Positions 8,042 through 18,400 are shown, counted from the first letter of the stretch. The stretch is DNA of 64,000 bases from Paenibacillus pabuli NBRC 13638 (GCF_001514495.1 NZ_BCNM01000008.1:1-64000), one strand, 5' to 3'. Notes: generated from the letters alone by a model not told the origin. Made by a program: numbers and translations.

Positions 8042-9613
8042 TCAAAATCCATCCGCGACTCCCTGCGGCGGCTCTGCTGTCCGCTTGCGGTATTCCTTGG
8101 GCGAGAGCCCTGCTACCTTGTTGAACGTATGCGTGAAGTAATTGGAATCGTTAAAGCCGATGGCTTGGGCGATTTCGAAAATTTTCATGTCGGTGCTTTT
8201 GAGCAGGATCTTCGCTTTCTGTACGCGCAGGTTTTGGATATAGCCGGTGACGCTTTCGCCGGTTTCTTTTTTGAACAGGTTACTGAAGTAGCTGGGGTTG
8301 AGATGAACATGCGCCGCCACCTTAGCCAATCCGCATTCGTCCATATACTTCTCTTCGATAAACCGGATGGCTTGCTTGATCGGATTAGCTTTTTTGCCGG
8401 CAAGCCAGTTGTTATGTGAAAGTAGGAATTCATGGCTGTATACCTGCAGCCAAGCCACAATCTCTTCGAGCGTCTCGCATTTGTAGACGGAACCCCACTC
8501 GATGGAACGTGCAGCCATCCGCCATACAGGAAACTGTACTTGCACCAGCCGGAGAAGGGCTGTGGCCAGGAGCAGGGCTTCGATTTTAGCGGTTTGCAGG
8601 GGCATACTGCTGATCCGTACCTCTTGATCTAGAAGCTCCTTGTTCAACCTGCCGTTGTCTCCCGACATAAGCCAGGATACGATTTCCTTCTCCTTTTCGT
8701 AAAGCGCCGTCTGGTTAAGTAAAGATTTATAGCCAGTACTGCGCTCAGAGGCCGCCTCCCGGTCCAGCCCGCTGCAATACCGCTCGTAAGCCTGACGCAG
8801 GTCCTCCGCCGTACGGCATCGTCCTTGTCCGCAGCAGGCAAGCGCCAGTTTCAGATACTGCTGAATCGAATCGGTGAGGATCTGCAACCAGGAAGTAGGC
8901 ATTTCCGGCTGGGAATCCGTCCTATCCGCCAATAAAGCCCATTCCGATGAACTCAAGGAAAAAAACCTGAAGCTGCTGCCATACCACTTATGCAAATGCT
9001 CTCTGACAATGTTGCCGAGAGCAAATTGCAATAGCGGCATATCCTGGGCGGCATAATGTTTTTCCGAGGAAATATAGGAAGGGATGCTAAGAAAGTAAAG
9101 CTCGCATTCCTTCATCCTTCCGAGCAAAGCCTCCACCTCTCCGTTGTTGCAGGACATGCCCATAATCGCTGAGTGAAGCTGGCTGTCCTCATGCTGGCGC
9201 TTCCAATCCTCCACTAGCCGCCCGGACTGATTCTCTTCGATCAGCCGTAAATAGGTCCGGTCGAGCATGTCTAATACATCCGCTTCTACGCAAGGTTTCG
9301 TGATAAAATCCAGCACTCCAAACTTGAGGGCGGACTGGGCGTAAGCAAAATCTTTGAATCCCGTGATGATCACAATCTTGGTTCCCCAGCCGCGAGCCTT
9401 GATTTCCTCGGCCAGTTCGAGCCCATCCATATGGGGCATGCGAATATCGGTTAACAGCAAATCCGGGACGCATTGCTCCATTGAAGACAGAGCGGCCCGG
9501 CCATTTGCCGCTTCTCCCGCGACCACCCACTCGGCGGACCGTTTCCCGGCCAGCTTGAGCAATCCTTTGCGAAAATTCGGCTGATCCTCGGCGATAAACA
9601 GCTTGGCTTTCAT
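8042..9613 (-). CDS. YesN-type response regulator, AraC family (saccharide locus 1)
   Basis: A 523-residue two-component regulator. The N-terminal receiver domain (about 1-120) has the acidic pair ED at 9-10, the phospho-acceptor Asp56 in LLTDIRMPHMDG and the conserved Lys in FITKPC. A middle region of no clear family follows. The C-terminal 100 residues form an AraC double helix-turn-helix: IRFIEEKYMDECGLAKVAAH, HVHLNPSYFSNLFKKETGES, then KIFEIAQAIGFNDSNYFTH. It should bind promoters of the neighbouring transporter when phosphorylated by the kinase upstream. It is the last gene of the operon, separated from the kinase by the repeated intercistronic element at 9627-9692. AGGAGGGAAATGG precedes the ATG. 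Confidence 0.9.
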   Translation of the reverse strand: MKAKLFIAEDQPNFRKGLLKLAGKRSAEWVVAGEAANGRAALSSMEQCVPDLLLTDIRMPHMDGLELAEEIKARGWGTKIVIITGFKDFAYAQSALKFGVLDFITKPCVEADVLDMLDRTYLRLIEENQSGRLVEDWKRQHEDSQLHSAIMGMSCNNGEVEALLGRMKECELYFLSIPSYISSEKHYAAQDMPLLQFALGNIVREHLHKWYGSSFRFFSLSSSEWALLADRTDSQPEMPTSWLQILTDSIQQYLKLALACCGQGRCRTAEDLRQAYERYCSGLDREAASERSTGYKSLLNQTALYEKEKEIVSWLMSGDNGRLNKELLDQEVRISSMPLQTAKIEALLLATALLRLVQVQFPVWRMAARSIEWGSVYKCETLEEIVAWLQVYSHEFLLSHNNWLAGKKANPIKQAIRFIEEKYMDECGLAKVAAHVHLNPSYFSNLFKKETGESVTGYIQNLRVQKAKILLKSTDMKIFEIAQAIGFNDSNYFTHTFNKVAGLSPKEYRKRTAEPPQGVADGF

Positions 9614-9626
9614 CCATTTCCCTCCT

Positions 9627-9692
9627 AAAAGTTTTGTGAGCGTTACCTCTTGATAAGCTTCGTGAAAAACTCGCTTCGGAAGTATAGCCTAG
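9627..9692 (-). promoter_or_regulatory. Repeated intercistronic element, copy 1
   Basis: Fills the gap between the kinase stop and the regulator's ribosome site. Read on the minus strand it has CTTCCGAAGC, AGTTTTTCACGAAGCTTATC and CTCACAAAACTTTT. The same 65-base element fills the gap at 14187-14251. AGTTTT near the start can pair with AAAACT just before the Shine-Dalgarno sequence, which could affect translation of the downstream gene. Confidence 0.5.
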
Positions 9693-11539
9693 TACTCTTG
9701 CGGCATCGTCTGAATGGGAAGCCTGATGTGTACGGTCGTTCCTTTTCCCTTGACGCTGGAAATCTCTACTTCGTAAGGAGCCCCGTACACCAGTTCAATC
9801 CGCCGCAACACGCTGTTAAAGCCAATTCCCGTTTTGTTGTTCTCCGGCAGCGCATCCTTAGCTTCCCTCAAAGCATATAAAGTGCTGTCATCCATGCCGC
9901 AGCCGTTGTCAGCCACCTCGATATGCAGCGCTCCGTCCCGTAAAGCCGCCTTCACCCTGAGCACCCGGTCTTCATCCATATTTCGGAAGGCATGCACAAA
10001 AACATTTTCCACCACCGGCAGCAACAGGCATCTCATCATCCGCAGACCCAGCAACGATTCTTCGGCCTGAATAATCGTTTCAATCTCGCCGGTAAACAAT
10101 TCGGTCTGTATCTTAATGTAATTCCGTATCTGCTGCAGTTCTTCTCCCAGTGTCGTATCGGTCTTGACGGATTTAAGCGAATACTTCAGCATCTCCGAGA
10201 TGGCGTTGATCAGTAGAGCCGCCTCCGCCTGGTCGTCGTTATACAGCTTCCAATACAGTTCATTGAACAGGTTATGCAGATAATGAGGGTTCAACTGTGC
10301 CTGAATGGCTTTTAATTCCGACTCCCGCTGGCTAATCTGGGCCAGGTACACTTTATTGATCAGAGTGCTTACTTGCTCCGCCATGCTGTTGAAGCTCTCG
10401 CCGATAAAACCGAGCTCATCGCCGGAACGGACGCTGATCCGAGCCGAGAAATCCCCCGAGCGCAATTTGCGCAGTCCCCGCAGCAGATCGGCCAGAGGCT
10501 TCAGCAGGGTTCTGGTAGAAATCGTTATCAGCAGCGCGCTAAGAAGCACGACGCCAATTCCAGCAATAACAAAGATATGGATGATGTCTTTGTTTTTACG
10601 TTGAATCTCTTCCAGAGAAACCCCTCCATATAACGTGAATCCTGCCGGTTCCAGACGATGACGGACAAATAAATAGGTGACCCCACTCATCTTGACATAT
10701 TCGGGATCGCCGGCTTCGATCAAGCGCATGAGTTGTTCCGTCTCCTCCTGATTCATATTGGCGTAGAGCAGTCCCTCCAGAGGCTCCAGCAACAGTACCT
10801 TACCGTTGCCGTTCTCCGTAAGATCCCGCAGTATCTTGGACACCAGTCTTTCCTCCATGACCACCACCATGGTTCCGTACGGGATCAGCTTATCATTGAG
10901 CATCCGTCTGGCGGCGATCAGCACCGTCCGGCCGCCGCCGGGATCGACGGCACTGGGCAGACTGGTCCGCCCCCAGACCAAGTTCCCCCGATGCGATTCC
11001 AGCTTGCCCATCAACATGGCCATTTCTTCAGGTCCGGGTTCCCCTGATGCCCCATTTTGGGAGCGAATAGCCAAATCTCCATTTTCATTGAACAGAAAGA
11101 TGGAACGGATCGACGGCGTATCCACTTGCAGCGTGATCAGCTGCTCTTCTACGTACTTACGGTTCTTGTATTGCGTATAGAGATCACCTCCGGGATCAAG
11201 GCTCTCTGTGACAAACAATTCTATAGAAGGGTTCAGTATAATGGATTGGGATACCCGGCTTACCTCTTGGAAGGTGAGTTCCAGCCGGGCCAAAGCCTGT
11301 TCATTGGCAATGGAGAACTGCTTGCTGATCTCGTCCTCCATCAATTGGACATTTAAGCGGTAGACCAGCCATCCCGCTAATGCAAAGGCTAGCGTGACCA
11401 TACACGAGAGCAGTACAATCAGCTTCAACTTGAAGCTGCCCTTCATTTCTCCGGCAATTCTCCCCGGCCAACTTATCGGATTCAGTCTGGCTCCCTCCCC
11501 GAAACGATGATGTAATCCGATTGTAACCCCTTTCATCAT
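9689..11539 (-). CDS. YesM-type sensor histidine kinase (saccharide locus 1)
   Basis: A 616-residue membrane kinase. A first transmembrane helix (LIVLLSCMVTLAFALAGWLV, about 38-57) is followed by an extracellular sensor of about 250 residues, a second helix (IFVIAGIGVVLLSALLITI), and a HAMP domain (RTLLKPLADLLRGLRKLRSG). The His_kinase domain carries the phosphorylated histidine in LNPHYLHNLFNEL. The ATPase part shows VENVFVHAF and ADNGCGM. It should sense an extracellular sugar or the binding protein and phosphorylate the regulator encoded next. The first ATG has no good ribosome site; an internal ATG at MKGSFKLK has GGAG close by, so the first 30 residues are uncertain. A terminator-like hairpin just upstream suggests lower expression than the transporter. 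Confidence 0.9.
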   Translation of the reverse strand: MMKGVTIGLHHRFGEGARLNPISWPGRIAGEMKGSFKLKLIVLLSCMVTLAFALAGWLVYRLNVQLMEDEISKQFSIANEQALARLELTFQEVSRVSQSIILNPSIELFVTESLDPGGDLYTQYKNRKYVEEQLITLQVDTPSIRSIFLFNENGDLAIRSQNGASGEPGPEEMAMLMGKLESHRGNLVWGRTSLPSAVDPGGGRTVLIAARRMLNDKLIPYGTMVVVMEERLVSKILRDLTENGNGKVLLLEPLEGLLYANMNQEETEQLMRLIEAGDPEYVKMSGVTYLFVRHRLEPAGFTLYGGVSLEEIQRKNKDIIHIFVIAGIGVVLLSALLITISTRTLLKPLADLLRGLRKLRSGDFSARISVRSGDELGFIGESFNSMAEQVSTLINKVYLAQISQRESELKAIQAQLNPHYLHNLFNELYWKLYNDDQAEAALLINAISEMLKYSLKSVKTDTTLGEELQQIRNYIKIQTELFTGEIETIIQAEESLLGLRMMRCLLLPVVENVFVHAFRNMDEDRVLRVKAALRDGALHIEVADNGCGMDDSTLYALREAKDALPENNKTGIGFNSVLRRIELVYGAPYEVEISSVKGKGTTVHIRLPIQTMPQEY

Positions 11540-11544
11540 GATTT

Positions 11545-11580
11545 AAAACAAAACTTGGCCCGGCTTCTACCGGACCAAGT
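11545..11580 (-). terminator. Terminator-like hairpin between binding protein and kinase genes
   Basis: On the minus strand ACTTGGTCCGG pairs with CCGGGCCAAGT (one U.G) over a six-base loop, followed by TTTTGTTTT. It lies 33 bases past the binding-protein stop and just before the kinase start. Partial termination here would give more transporter than kinase. Confidence 0.7.
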
Positions 11581-11612
11581 CCTTATTCTATTCCCAGTGC
11601 TCCGTCCGAACT

Positions 11613-13247
11613 TTACTTTAGCTGGGAGCGGACCATTTCCAGTACATCATCGCCCAGGAAGGCCGTGTCTTTATTTTCTTGATACCACGTATTCATGTAT
11701 TCCTCGATCTGCTTGCCACCGCCTTTATCCCAGGCTGCTTTTGCATCCGCAATAGCTTGCTCGGCCGTATATTTGGACCCACCGATGATTCCTTTGACAA
11801 TGATGTCGCTCACTTCTTTGCTCACGTTGGTATTGATAACCACCAGATCGCTTGGCAGAACCGGCATATGCTCGTAGTGACTCAGAGCGGGATATTTGGC
11901 GTCCGGATTGAGCAAGAACTGGTCCGCCTGCTTCATCATCTCCAGCCCCGCCTTCTGATCCGGATCCTCTACATTAAATGCCGATACGGAGGTCAAAGAT
12001 TCGTTCTGCGGGAGAGAATAGAACATGGTGTAGTCCGCGGCCCAATCCACTTCCTTCGTATTCTTGTCGGGATCAATCACGATGGGTGCACCGTCCGCTG
12101 ACTTGTTCCAATGTTCTCCCTCCAACCCCTTTCTCAACGTCAGCGACGTATCCGGCTGGAGCATAAAGTTGATATATTCCATCACAGCCTTGGGATCTTT
12201 TGCTGCGGCGTTAACCACCGTTGTCATCTGTATCGGGTTGGTCACGTGATGGGTAAACTGTCCCACAGGAGACTCGGGCTGCATCATCGGCGCAATTTCC
12301 GCATCCGGGACCACCTTTCTGATGGTCTTGATATCGGTGACCGTACTCTCAAACCAGTTGTTGATTTGCGGAGGAAGGAAAACGCCCACCTTGCCGTTCA
12401 AATAATCCTTCTTAGCTTTGGAACCGTTCGTGTCCGCCAGGTAATCCGGATCGATCAGTCTTTCGTCGAACAGTCTCTTCTTGAATTTCGTCGCCTCCAA
12501 CGTGTTATCCCAGCTGCGGATGATTTTGTCGTCAGCCGTGATGGCCCAACCGCTCGAGCCGAACATGGAATCGACCATGCCGCCGGAGGTATAGCTTATA
12601 TTCGTTCCGTACGTATCCTTCTTGCCGTTGCCGTCAGGATCTTGCTCTACAAAAGCCTTCAAGACTGTAATCAGCTCTTCGGTCGTCTTCGGCACCTCTA
12701 GGTTCAGCTTTTTCAACCAATCCACCCGGATAAACGCCACGCTTTGCAGATGGGGCTCGTTAATTTTGCCGATTTCGTAAAGCTTGCCATCCGGCTTGGT
12801 GCCCACCTCGCGCAGCTGGGGATACTTCTCCAGCAATTTTTCATATTCAGGGGCATACTGCAAGTAATCGTCCAGGGGCAGCAGTTGCTTCTGCTGATAT
12901 AGGGAATCCCTGAAGCCCGTATCATAATCATTGACCATATCCGGCGCGCTGCCGGATGCGAACATCACATTTAGCTTCTGAGTCGATTCCGACCGGAGCA
13001 CGGGCACAAACTTGGCCTCCACCGGAGAATGTTCATTAATCCATTTGGTCCAGCGGTTCTCCTCCACGGTTCCCTCCGCGGCCGGGATATTGCCTCTGTC
13101 ATAGTTTGACACGGTAATGACAGGTTTATCTCCGCTTTGCCCCTCTTCTTTTGGCTGGCTGCAGCCGGCAGCCCCCACCGTCAACACGATAGCCAGTACT
13201 GCGGATGACCAGACCCTTTTGTTCCACTTGGATGTTTGTTTTAACAT
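11613..13247 (-). CDS. Extracellular solute-binding lipoprotein, LplA-like (saccharide locus 1)
   Basis: A 544-residue periplasm-equivalent binding protein anchored by lipid. The signal peptide ends in the lipobox VGAAGC with Cys29 as the acylation site. The mature part is the large type-1 carbohydrate-binding family common in Paenibacillus, with RWTKWINEHSPVEAKFVPV, VMFASGSAPDMVNDYD and AFIRVDWLKKLNLEVPKTTE being typical. It should capture an oligosaccharide and hand it to the two permeases encoded upstream. AGGAGCTTG precedes the ATG. A short relic of the same gene (the WLKKLNL segment) lies at 19380-19425. No ATPase gene accompanies it, as usual where a shared MsmX-like ATPase serves many such importers. 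Confidence 0.92.
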   Translation of the reverse strand: MLKQTSKWNKRVWSSAVLAIVLTVGAAGCSQPKEEGQSGDKPVITVSNYDRGNIPAAEGTVEENRWTKWINEHSPVEAKFVPVLRSESTQKLNVMFASGSAPDMVNDYDTGFRDSLYQQKQLLPLDDYLQYAPEYEKLLEKYPQLREVGTKPDGKLYEIGKINEPHLQSVAFIRVDWLKKLNLEVPKTTEELITVLKAFVEQDPDGNGKKDTYGTNISYTSGGMVDSMFGSSGWAITADDKIIRSWDNTLEATKFKKRLFDERLIDPDYLADTNGSKAKKDYLNGKVGVFLPPQINNWFESTVTDIKTIRKVVPDAEIAPMMQPESPVGQFTHHVTNPIQMTTVVNAAAKDPKAVMEYINFMLQPDTSLTLRKGLEGEHWNKSADGAPIVIDPDKNTKEVDWAADYTMFYSLPQNESLTSVSAFNVEDPDQKAGLEMMKQADQFLLNPDAKYPALSHYEHMPVLPSDLVVINTNVSKEVSDIIVKGIIGGSKYTAEQAIADAKAAWDKGGGKQIEEYMNTWYQENKDTAFLGDDVLEMVRSQLK

Positions 13248-13296
13248 TTACAAGCTCCTCTCGACCCATGATCTATAATGAATAGATGTGTTGCCG

Positions 13297-14169
13297 CTAA
13301 CCTTTAATGGAACCCAGCATAATCCCTTGAACGAAATACTTTTGCAAAAACGGATATACCACCAGCATCGGCACCACCATCACCATAACTCCTACCGCCT
13401 TCAGTTTCTCGGAGATCAGCTCCTGCTGCTGCATGATATCCATCGCCATCATATTGTCCATGCTCTGAATCTGCAGCATGCTCTGGACAATGACCGTGAG
13501 ATTCTGCAGTTCCGTTCGATTGATGTAAAGAATGACATTCATGAACATGTTCCAGTAACCAACGCCGTAGAATAACGTCAATGTGGCCAGCATGGGCAGG
13601 GATAAAGGCAAAATAATGCGCAAAAGCAGTTGCGTCTCTCCGCAGCCGTCAATCTGAGCCGATTCCGTCACTTCACTCGGAATGTTTTCAAAGAAGCTTT
13701 TCATGATTAACATGTTATAGGTACTGATCAGCCCAACGAACCATAAGGACCAGTACGTGTTCGTCAAATGCAGATTGTTCATCACCAGATACGTGGGAAT
13801 CATGCCGCCGCTGAACAACATCGTAAATAGCGCGGCCGTTGTGAGCGGCTTGCGGGCATACAGATAACGGCGGGACAAAGGATACGCCGTCAGAACCGTA
13901 GTCAGCATGCTAAGCGCCGTTCCGCCCAACGTGATGATGACGCTGTTGCCAAACGCCCGCAAGGCTGGCGTGTTCTGAAAAAAATATTTGTAAGCGGTGA
14001 AATCAAGGCCCGCCGGCCAGAACAAGACTTGTCCCAGATCCACTGCCTGCCCTTCGCTTATGGACAAAGCGATCAAATGCAGGAAAGGCAGAATGCAGGT
14101 GAGTGCGATGATAATTAAAACAGTGTGAACGAAGAACGAAAAAACCCTTCCGCTAGCCGACTCTCTCAA
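13297..14169 (-). CDS. Carbohydrate ABC transporter permease, LplC/MalG type
   Basis: A 290-residue inner-membrane permease with six predicted helices. The coupling loop EITESAQ-like signature is present as EVTESAQIDGCGETQLLLR, the EAA motif that docks the ATPase. The C-terminal VQGIMLGSIKG is the standard end of CUT1 MalG-type subunits. The start is TTG with GGGAGGGG upstream. It pairs with the LplB-type permease encoded just before it and with the binding protein just after. The gap to the previous gene contains the repeated intercistronic element. Confidence 0.92.
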   Translation of the reverse strand: MRESASGRVFSFFVHTVLIIIALTCILPFLHLIALSISEGQAVDLGQVLFWPAGLDFTAYKYFFQNTPALRAFGNSVIITLGGTALSMLTTVLTAYPLSRRYLYARKPLTTAALFTMLFSGGMIPTYLVMNNLHLTNTYWSLWFVGLISTYNMLIMKSFFENIPSEVTESAQIDGCGETQLLLRIILPLSLPMLATLTLFYGVGYWNMFMNVILYINRTELQNLTVIVQSMLQIQSMDNMMAMDIMQQQELISEKLKAVGVMVMVVPMLVVYPFLQKYFVQGIMLGSIKG

Positions 14170-14186
14170 TGCAGGTCCCCTCCCTT

Positions 14187-14251
14187 AAAGTTTTGTGAGC
14201 CCTGCTTTCCGGATAAGCTTCGTACAAAACTTGCTTCGGAAGCATGGGCTA
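14187..14251 (-). promoter_or_regulatory. Repeated intercistronic element, copy 2
   Basis: Near-identical in layout to 9627-9692. It begins at the stop codon of the preceding gene, has GCTTCCGAAGC and then AAGTTTTGTACGAAGCTTAT, and ends with CTCACAAAACTTT before the Shine-Dalgarno sequence. Here AAGTTTTGT and ACAAAACTT are perfectly complementary and AGCCC can also pair with GGGCT, so a long hairpin would form. Confidence 0.55.
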
Positions 14252-15205
14252 GAATAATCCCTGGTCGAATTTCCTGGCCAGTGCGTTAGCCGACAACAGC
14301 AGCACCAAGCCGACAATGGACTCGAATAGACCCATGGCCGTGGTCAGACTGAATTGGGCCTTCTGCAGCCCCACTTTGTACACATAGGTGCTGATGACCT
14401 CGGCTTTTTCCAGGACTGTGGGATTCTGCAAGTTGTAAACCTGATCGAACCCTACCTCCATCAACCGGCCCATGCCCAGGATCAGCAGAAGGATAATCGT
14501 AGGACGGAGGCCCGGCAGCGTAATATGCCAGATCTGTCTCAGCTTACCCGCGCCGTCCAAGGCGGTGGATTCGTACAAGCTGGGATCAATGGACGAAAGG
14601 GCGGCGAGATAGATAATGGCACCGAACCCCATTTCCTTCCACATCCCGGAGCCGATAAAGATCGCAACCCAGGATTCGATCCGATACAAAAACGGCACCG
14701 GCTCCATTCCCCATTGCTCCAGCAGCTTGTTAACGGTGCCGCCATCGATCGAAAACAAGGTGAGAACCAGCCCTGCTACGATGACCCATGACAGAAAGTG
14801 GGGAAGATAAATAATCGTTTGAATCCATCGCTTCAGCCATCTTTTTCGAACCTCATTCAGCGCGATGGCGATAATGATCGGCGCGGGAAAACCGAAGATC
14901 AGATTCAGAATACTTAATTCGAGGGTATTCCAGATGATCTGCAGCGTAGCGTCGGACTGAAATAAAATCTTGAAATACTTGAGTCCCACCCAAGGGCTGG
15001 ACAAAATGCCATCGCGGAAATTGTAATCCTTGAAAGCGATCACAAGTCCGCCCATAGGAAAATACCGGAATATCACGTAATACAGGATCCCCGGTACGAG
15101 CATGAGGAACAGCGGAATATTCTGCCGAAACCTCTTGGTCTGGTAAAAGGCTTGTTTGGCCATCGGCACACTGTCCGTTTCGGCGGTCGCAGGTGTTGTT
15201 GGCAT
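14249..15205 (-). CDS. Carbohydrate ABC transporter permease, LplB/UgpA type
   Basis: A 318-residue permease and first gene of the saccharide-1 transporter operon. The N-terminal stretch IPLFLMLVPGILYYVIFRYF followed by PMGGLVIAFKDYN is diagnostic of LplB-type subunits. The EAA coupling motif is YESTALDGAGKLRQIWHITL followed by PGL. About six transmembrane helices are visible, ending with VGLVLLLSANALARKFDQGLF. AAGAAGGTTAG precedes the ATG. Its leader and first codons have a degenerate duplicate at 19450-19625 upstream of the GH43 gene. The substrate is inferred to be a product of the neighbouring GH43 enzyme. Confidence 0.92.
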   Translation of the reverse strand: MPTTPATAETDSVPMAKQAFYQTKRFRQNIPLFLMLVPGILYYVIFRYFPMGGLVIAFKDYNFRDGILSSPWVGLKYFKILFQSDATLQIIWNTLELSILNLIFGFPAPIIIAIALNEVRKRWLKRWIQTIIYLPHFLSWVIVAGLVLTLFSIDGGTVNKLLEQWGMEPVPFLYRIESWVAIFIGSGMWKEMGFGAIIYLAALSSIDPSLYESTALDGAGKLRQIWHITLPGLRPTIILLLILGMGRLMEVGFDQVYNLQNPTVLEKAEVISTYVYKVGLQKAQFSLTTAMGLFESIVGLVLLLSANALARKFDQGLF

Positions 15206-15209
15206 GTTC

Positions 15210-15326
15210 TAACCTTCTTTCTTGGTTAATTGCTTTTCGATGATGTTTATACTGTATCGTAGTCCCACCGGTGCATACCTTAAAAATCTCTAGGTTTTTC
15301 TATAGTTTTTTTTGTTTTTCACGTAC
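15210..15326 (-). promoter_or_regulatory. Leader/promoter of transporter operon 1, with candidate operator at 15275-15297
   Basis: The stretch is shared with 19511-19625, and its conserved parts are a TACAGTATAAAC block that may hold the -10 box and an upstream AACCTAGAGATTTTTAAGGT motif (imperfect ACCT/AGGT dyad). Conservation between two copies that have otherwise diverged points to a regulator-binding site, plausibly for the YesN-type protein of this locus. Confidence 0.5.
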
Positions 15327-15329
15327 CAG

Positions 15330-15356
15330 AAAAAAAGACGCGAATTCGCTCGCGTC
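15330..15356 (-). terminator. Terminator of the GH43 gene
   Basis: On the minus strand GACGCGA-GCGAAT-TCGCGTC is followed by seven T, 70 bases beyond the GH43 stop and before the transporter promoter. The two transcripts are therefore separate. Confidence 0.8.
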
Positions 15357-15425
15357 CTTTTGGGCTTACCTTTCCCGTTTGCGTTAGCTTTTCATTTAAA
15401 TGCCAGAGTTAATGCTTCCTTCACA

Positions 15426-18400
15426 TTATTGCCGGGACAACAAGAAGCGTGCGTCCCTAAGTAAATAGTTTGCCGCATCGTTCGATATGTGTTTTCCGTC
15501 TTGCGCCCGCACCTCGTTAACAAAACTGTTCAAATTGCCATTCTCCAGTTTTTTCTGCAGGCTACGGGCGATTCCGGCATTATCGATTTCCTTGCTCTCG
15601 GCAAAACGCGTCACCAATGCCTTTAATGAATGGATGCTTGCCACAGTATGGAAAACAACGCTTTTACTGCCTGGATTGCCGGCTAGATCAACTGAAGACA
15701 CCTCAAGCGTATGTGTTCCCAGCGGCAATGAAAAGAGTGGGGCCGTCGTGCCAACCGGATAAGAATACGTATCCAGCGTCACCATCGTCTTGCTGTTGTC
15801 GACTCCCGATGCCGTATCCAGCATAGTCACCAAAGGGGTCAAATCCCCGCTATCTTCATGGATGCTGCCGTCTTCAGGAATGGCAACTTCTATAGTTGGC
15901 GCCTTCGAATCCAGTTTAAAACTGACGGCTTTCGCAATCTCCTCATTCCCTGCTGGATCAGTCGAACGATAGGTAACCGTGTAAGTACCGTCTTGGCTGA
16001 ATGTGATCGGTGCCGTATAGGTTTGCCAAGTTGCCCCGCCGTCCAGACTGTAGACGGTTTTTGCAACGCTTGCCCACGGGGCCTTTGCTGACAAACTTAC
16101 CGTTACAGGATGCGTGTACCAGCCATTTTGGCCATTCGGAACTTCAGGCGAAAGAACCGCGGATGTGATCTGCGGGGTTTCCGATCCTCCCTTAACCATG
16201 ACTTTGAAATCGTCGAAGTCGATTGAAGCGTTGGCGTAGCCGTCGATGCCGAACAGCTGGCCGGTCAACTTACTACCGCCTGTATGACGGAAGAGGAAGT
16301 CAGTGGCCGCCGGAACAGGATCATCGTTGATATAAACGGTATAAGTCTTAGCGTCCCAGTTTGCCACCATTTTAATTTTGTACCATGTATTGTAGGAAAC
16401 GTCCTTAACCGGCTTCTTGGAAGCTCCATTCTGCACGATCATTTTACCCATATCAAAAGCCGTGACCATGGAATAATTACCTGTGCCACTGTCATTTCTC
16501 ACCATGGCACCATTGGCGTACTGAAAGCTGCTGTTTAATCTGGCACGATACTCTATGACGATGTGCTGATCCGCTTCTGCCTTGACCTCGCCTGCATAGG
16601 GCAGGAACAGGTTTGCCTTGCCAGAAACCGTGGTAGTGGCCAGCCGAAGAAACTTATTACCATCCTCTTCTTGCACAGTGGCAGTAGCGCTATTGGTCAG
16701 AGCTTCGATGGTAATGCCGTAAGGGTACTTGCCCGTCTCATCGCCGGAGAAATCCCGGTAGGCGTTATAGGTCACGCCATCCTCGGTAAGGTTAAGTGAG
16801 TCTAGCAGGGCTGCTTCCGCTTCAGCAAGGCGATCCAGCGCCTCCTCAAACTGCTCTTCACGCAGATCAGGGTCTACGGACAACTCTTCCGCATGATCCA
16901 GCTCAGCCAAGAGAGCATTATACGCATCTTGACTATAGGTTCCCAAGCCTTTGCCCAGCGGATATGAGAAACCGACTATCCTGCTGCGCATGATATCTAC
17001 AATCTCATCAAGACCCCATCCCGGGATCACTTCTACGGGAATGGTAGCTGGATTCTTCTCGCCATTCAGTGTCAATATAACAGGAACCTGAACCGTGCCT
17101 AGTGAGTTGAAGGATATTCCTTCCAGCTTCCAGCTGACCTCGGCGATGCTTATCTCACCCTTATAATTGACATCAACAACGCCGGGCAGCCTAGGTGTCA
17201 CTCCGGAGGGAGTCTTTACTTGAGAAAGAATCTGAGGAACCTGAGACGGATCAGATGTTACCGTCAAGTTGAATTTTGCTTCCTTGCCGCCGTATACGGC
17301 TGTAATCACCGTATGCCCCGGCCCAGTGTCATATACCTGACCGGTGACCGTGACCTTGGCCACGTCTGGGTTGCTGCTGAAGTAAGTGGCGTCGGCGGTC
17401 ACATCCTGAACTTCATGGGTGTTGTAGTTTGCTGTTAACTGCAGTTGCCCTGTCAGCCCGCTGGTCAGGATGTGGTTCAATCCGCTGATGGCAATGGACT
17501 GCACAGACTTAGGTTCAGCGGCAACGGTAACCGTGGCTGTAGCCGTCTTTCCGTTATATGTCGCGGTGATCGTGGCGCTGCCTGCCTTGAGTCCCTTGAC
17601 CCCAATCCCATCAATATCAGCGACCTCTTTGTTGGAAGAACTGAAGGAAACTCCGCTGTCCACAGGGGAATAGGTAGTACCTGTTACCGTATACACGGGC
17701 AAACTGCGGCTTTCACCTAACCCCAGCGTGTACCCTGGAGAATCGAAAAGAATTTCCGACGCAACATCAAGCTTGAATATATCCATGCTGTCAATTTCGG
17801 CAAGGTTGGCACCCGTCGAGAAACGGATGGTATTGTTGCCTTGTTTAAGATAGACTTTCGCCGTGGAGGCTCCCCAACGATTCCAACCGGCATAGACGAT
17901 GTTCAAACGGGCGCCGGAACTGCCGTTGACCGACAAGATATGGGAGGCATCTGCCCCATTCGATGAACCGTTGGCATTGCGCACAGACAGCACATAAAAT
18001 CCCGCCTCTGGCACGTTGACTGTAAACTGAGCATAATCATTGGCGTTCTTGATATTGGCGATCTTCTTCCCGTTGGAAGCGGTACCTTCCCACCAAACGC
18101 CGGGACCGGTTCCGCCGCTGGGATCTTTCACCAACAGGGCTGCTTCCGCCTCATAGCGCTGACGTGCCGGCTCCCCTGAAGGCGTGGCAATCGGTTTGTT
18201 CGGATCGACGGGTTCCCCCAGGATTGGCGTTCCATCTGCGTTCCAGGTGAATTTCTGCGCTCGGACATTGCGGGTCCACCCTGATCCTGGCCAGCGGGCG
18301 GAATGGTAGATAATCCAGTCCTCACTGCCGTCGGGAGAGGTGGTGAGACTGTGGTGACCCGGGCCGTAAACGCCGTTGGCGCTGGAGAAAATCGGCTTGT

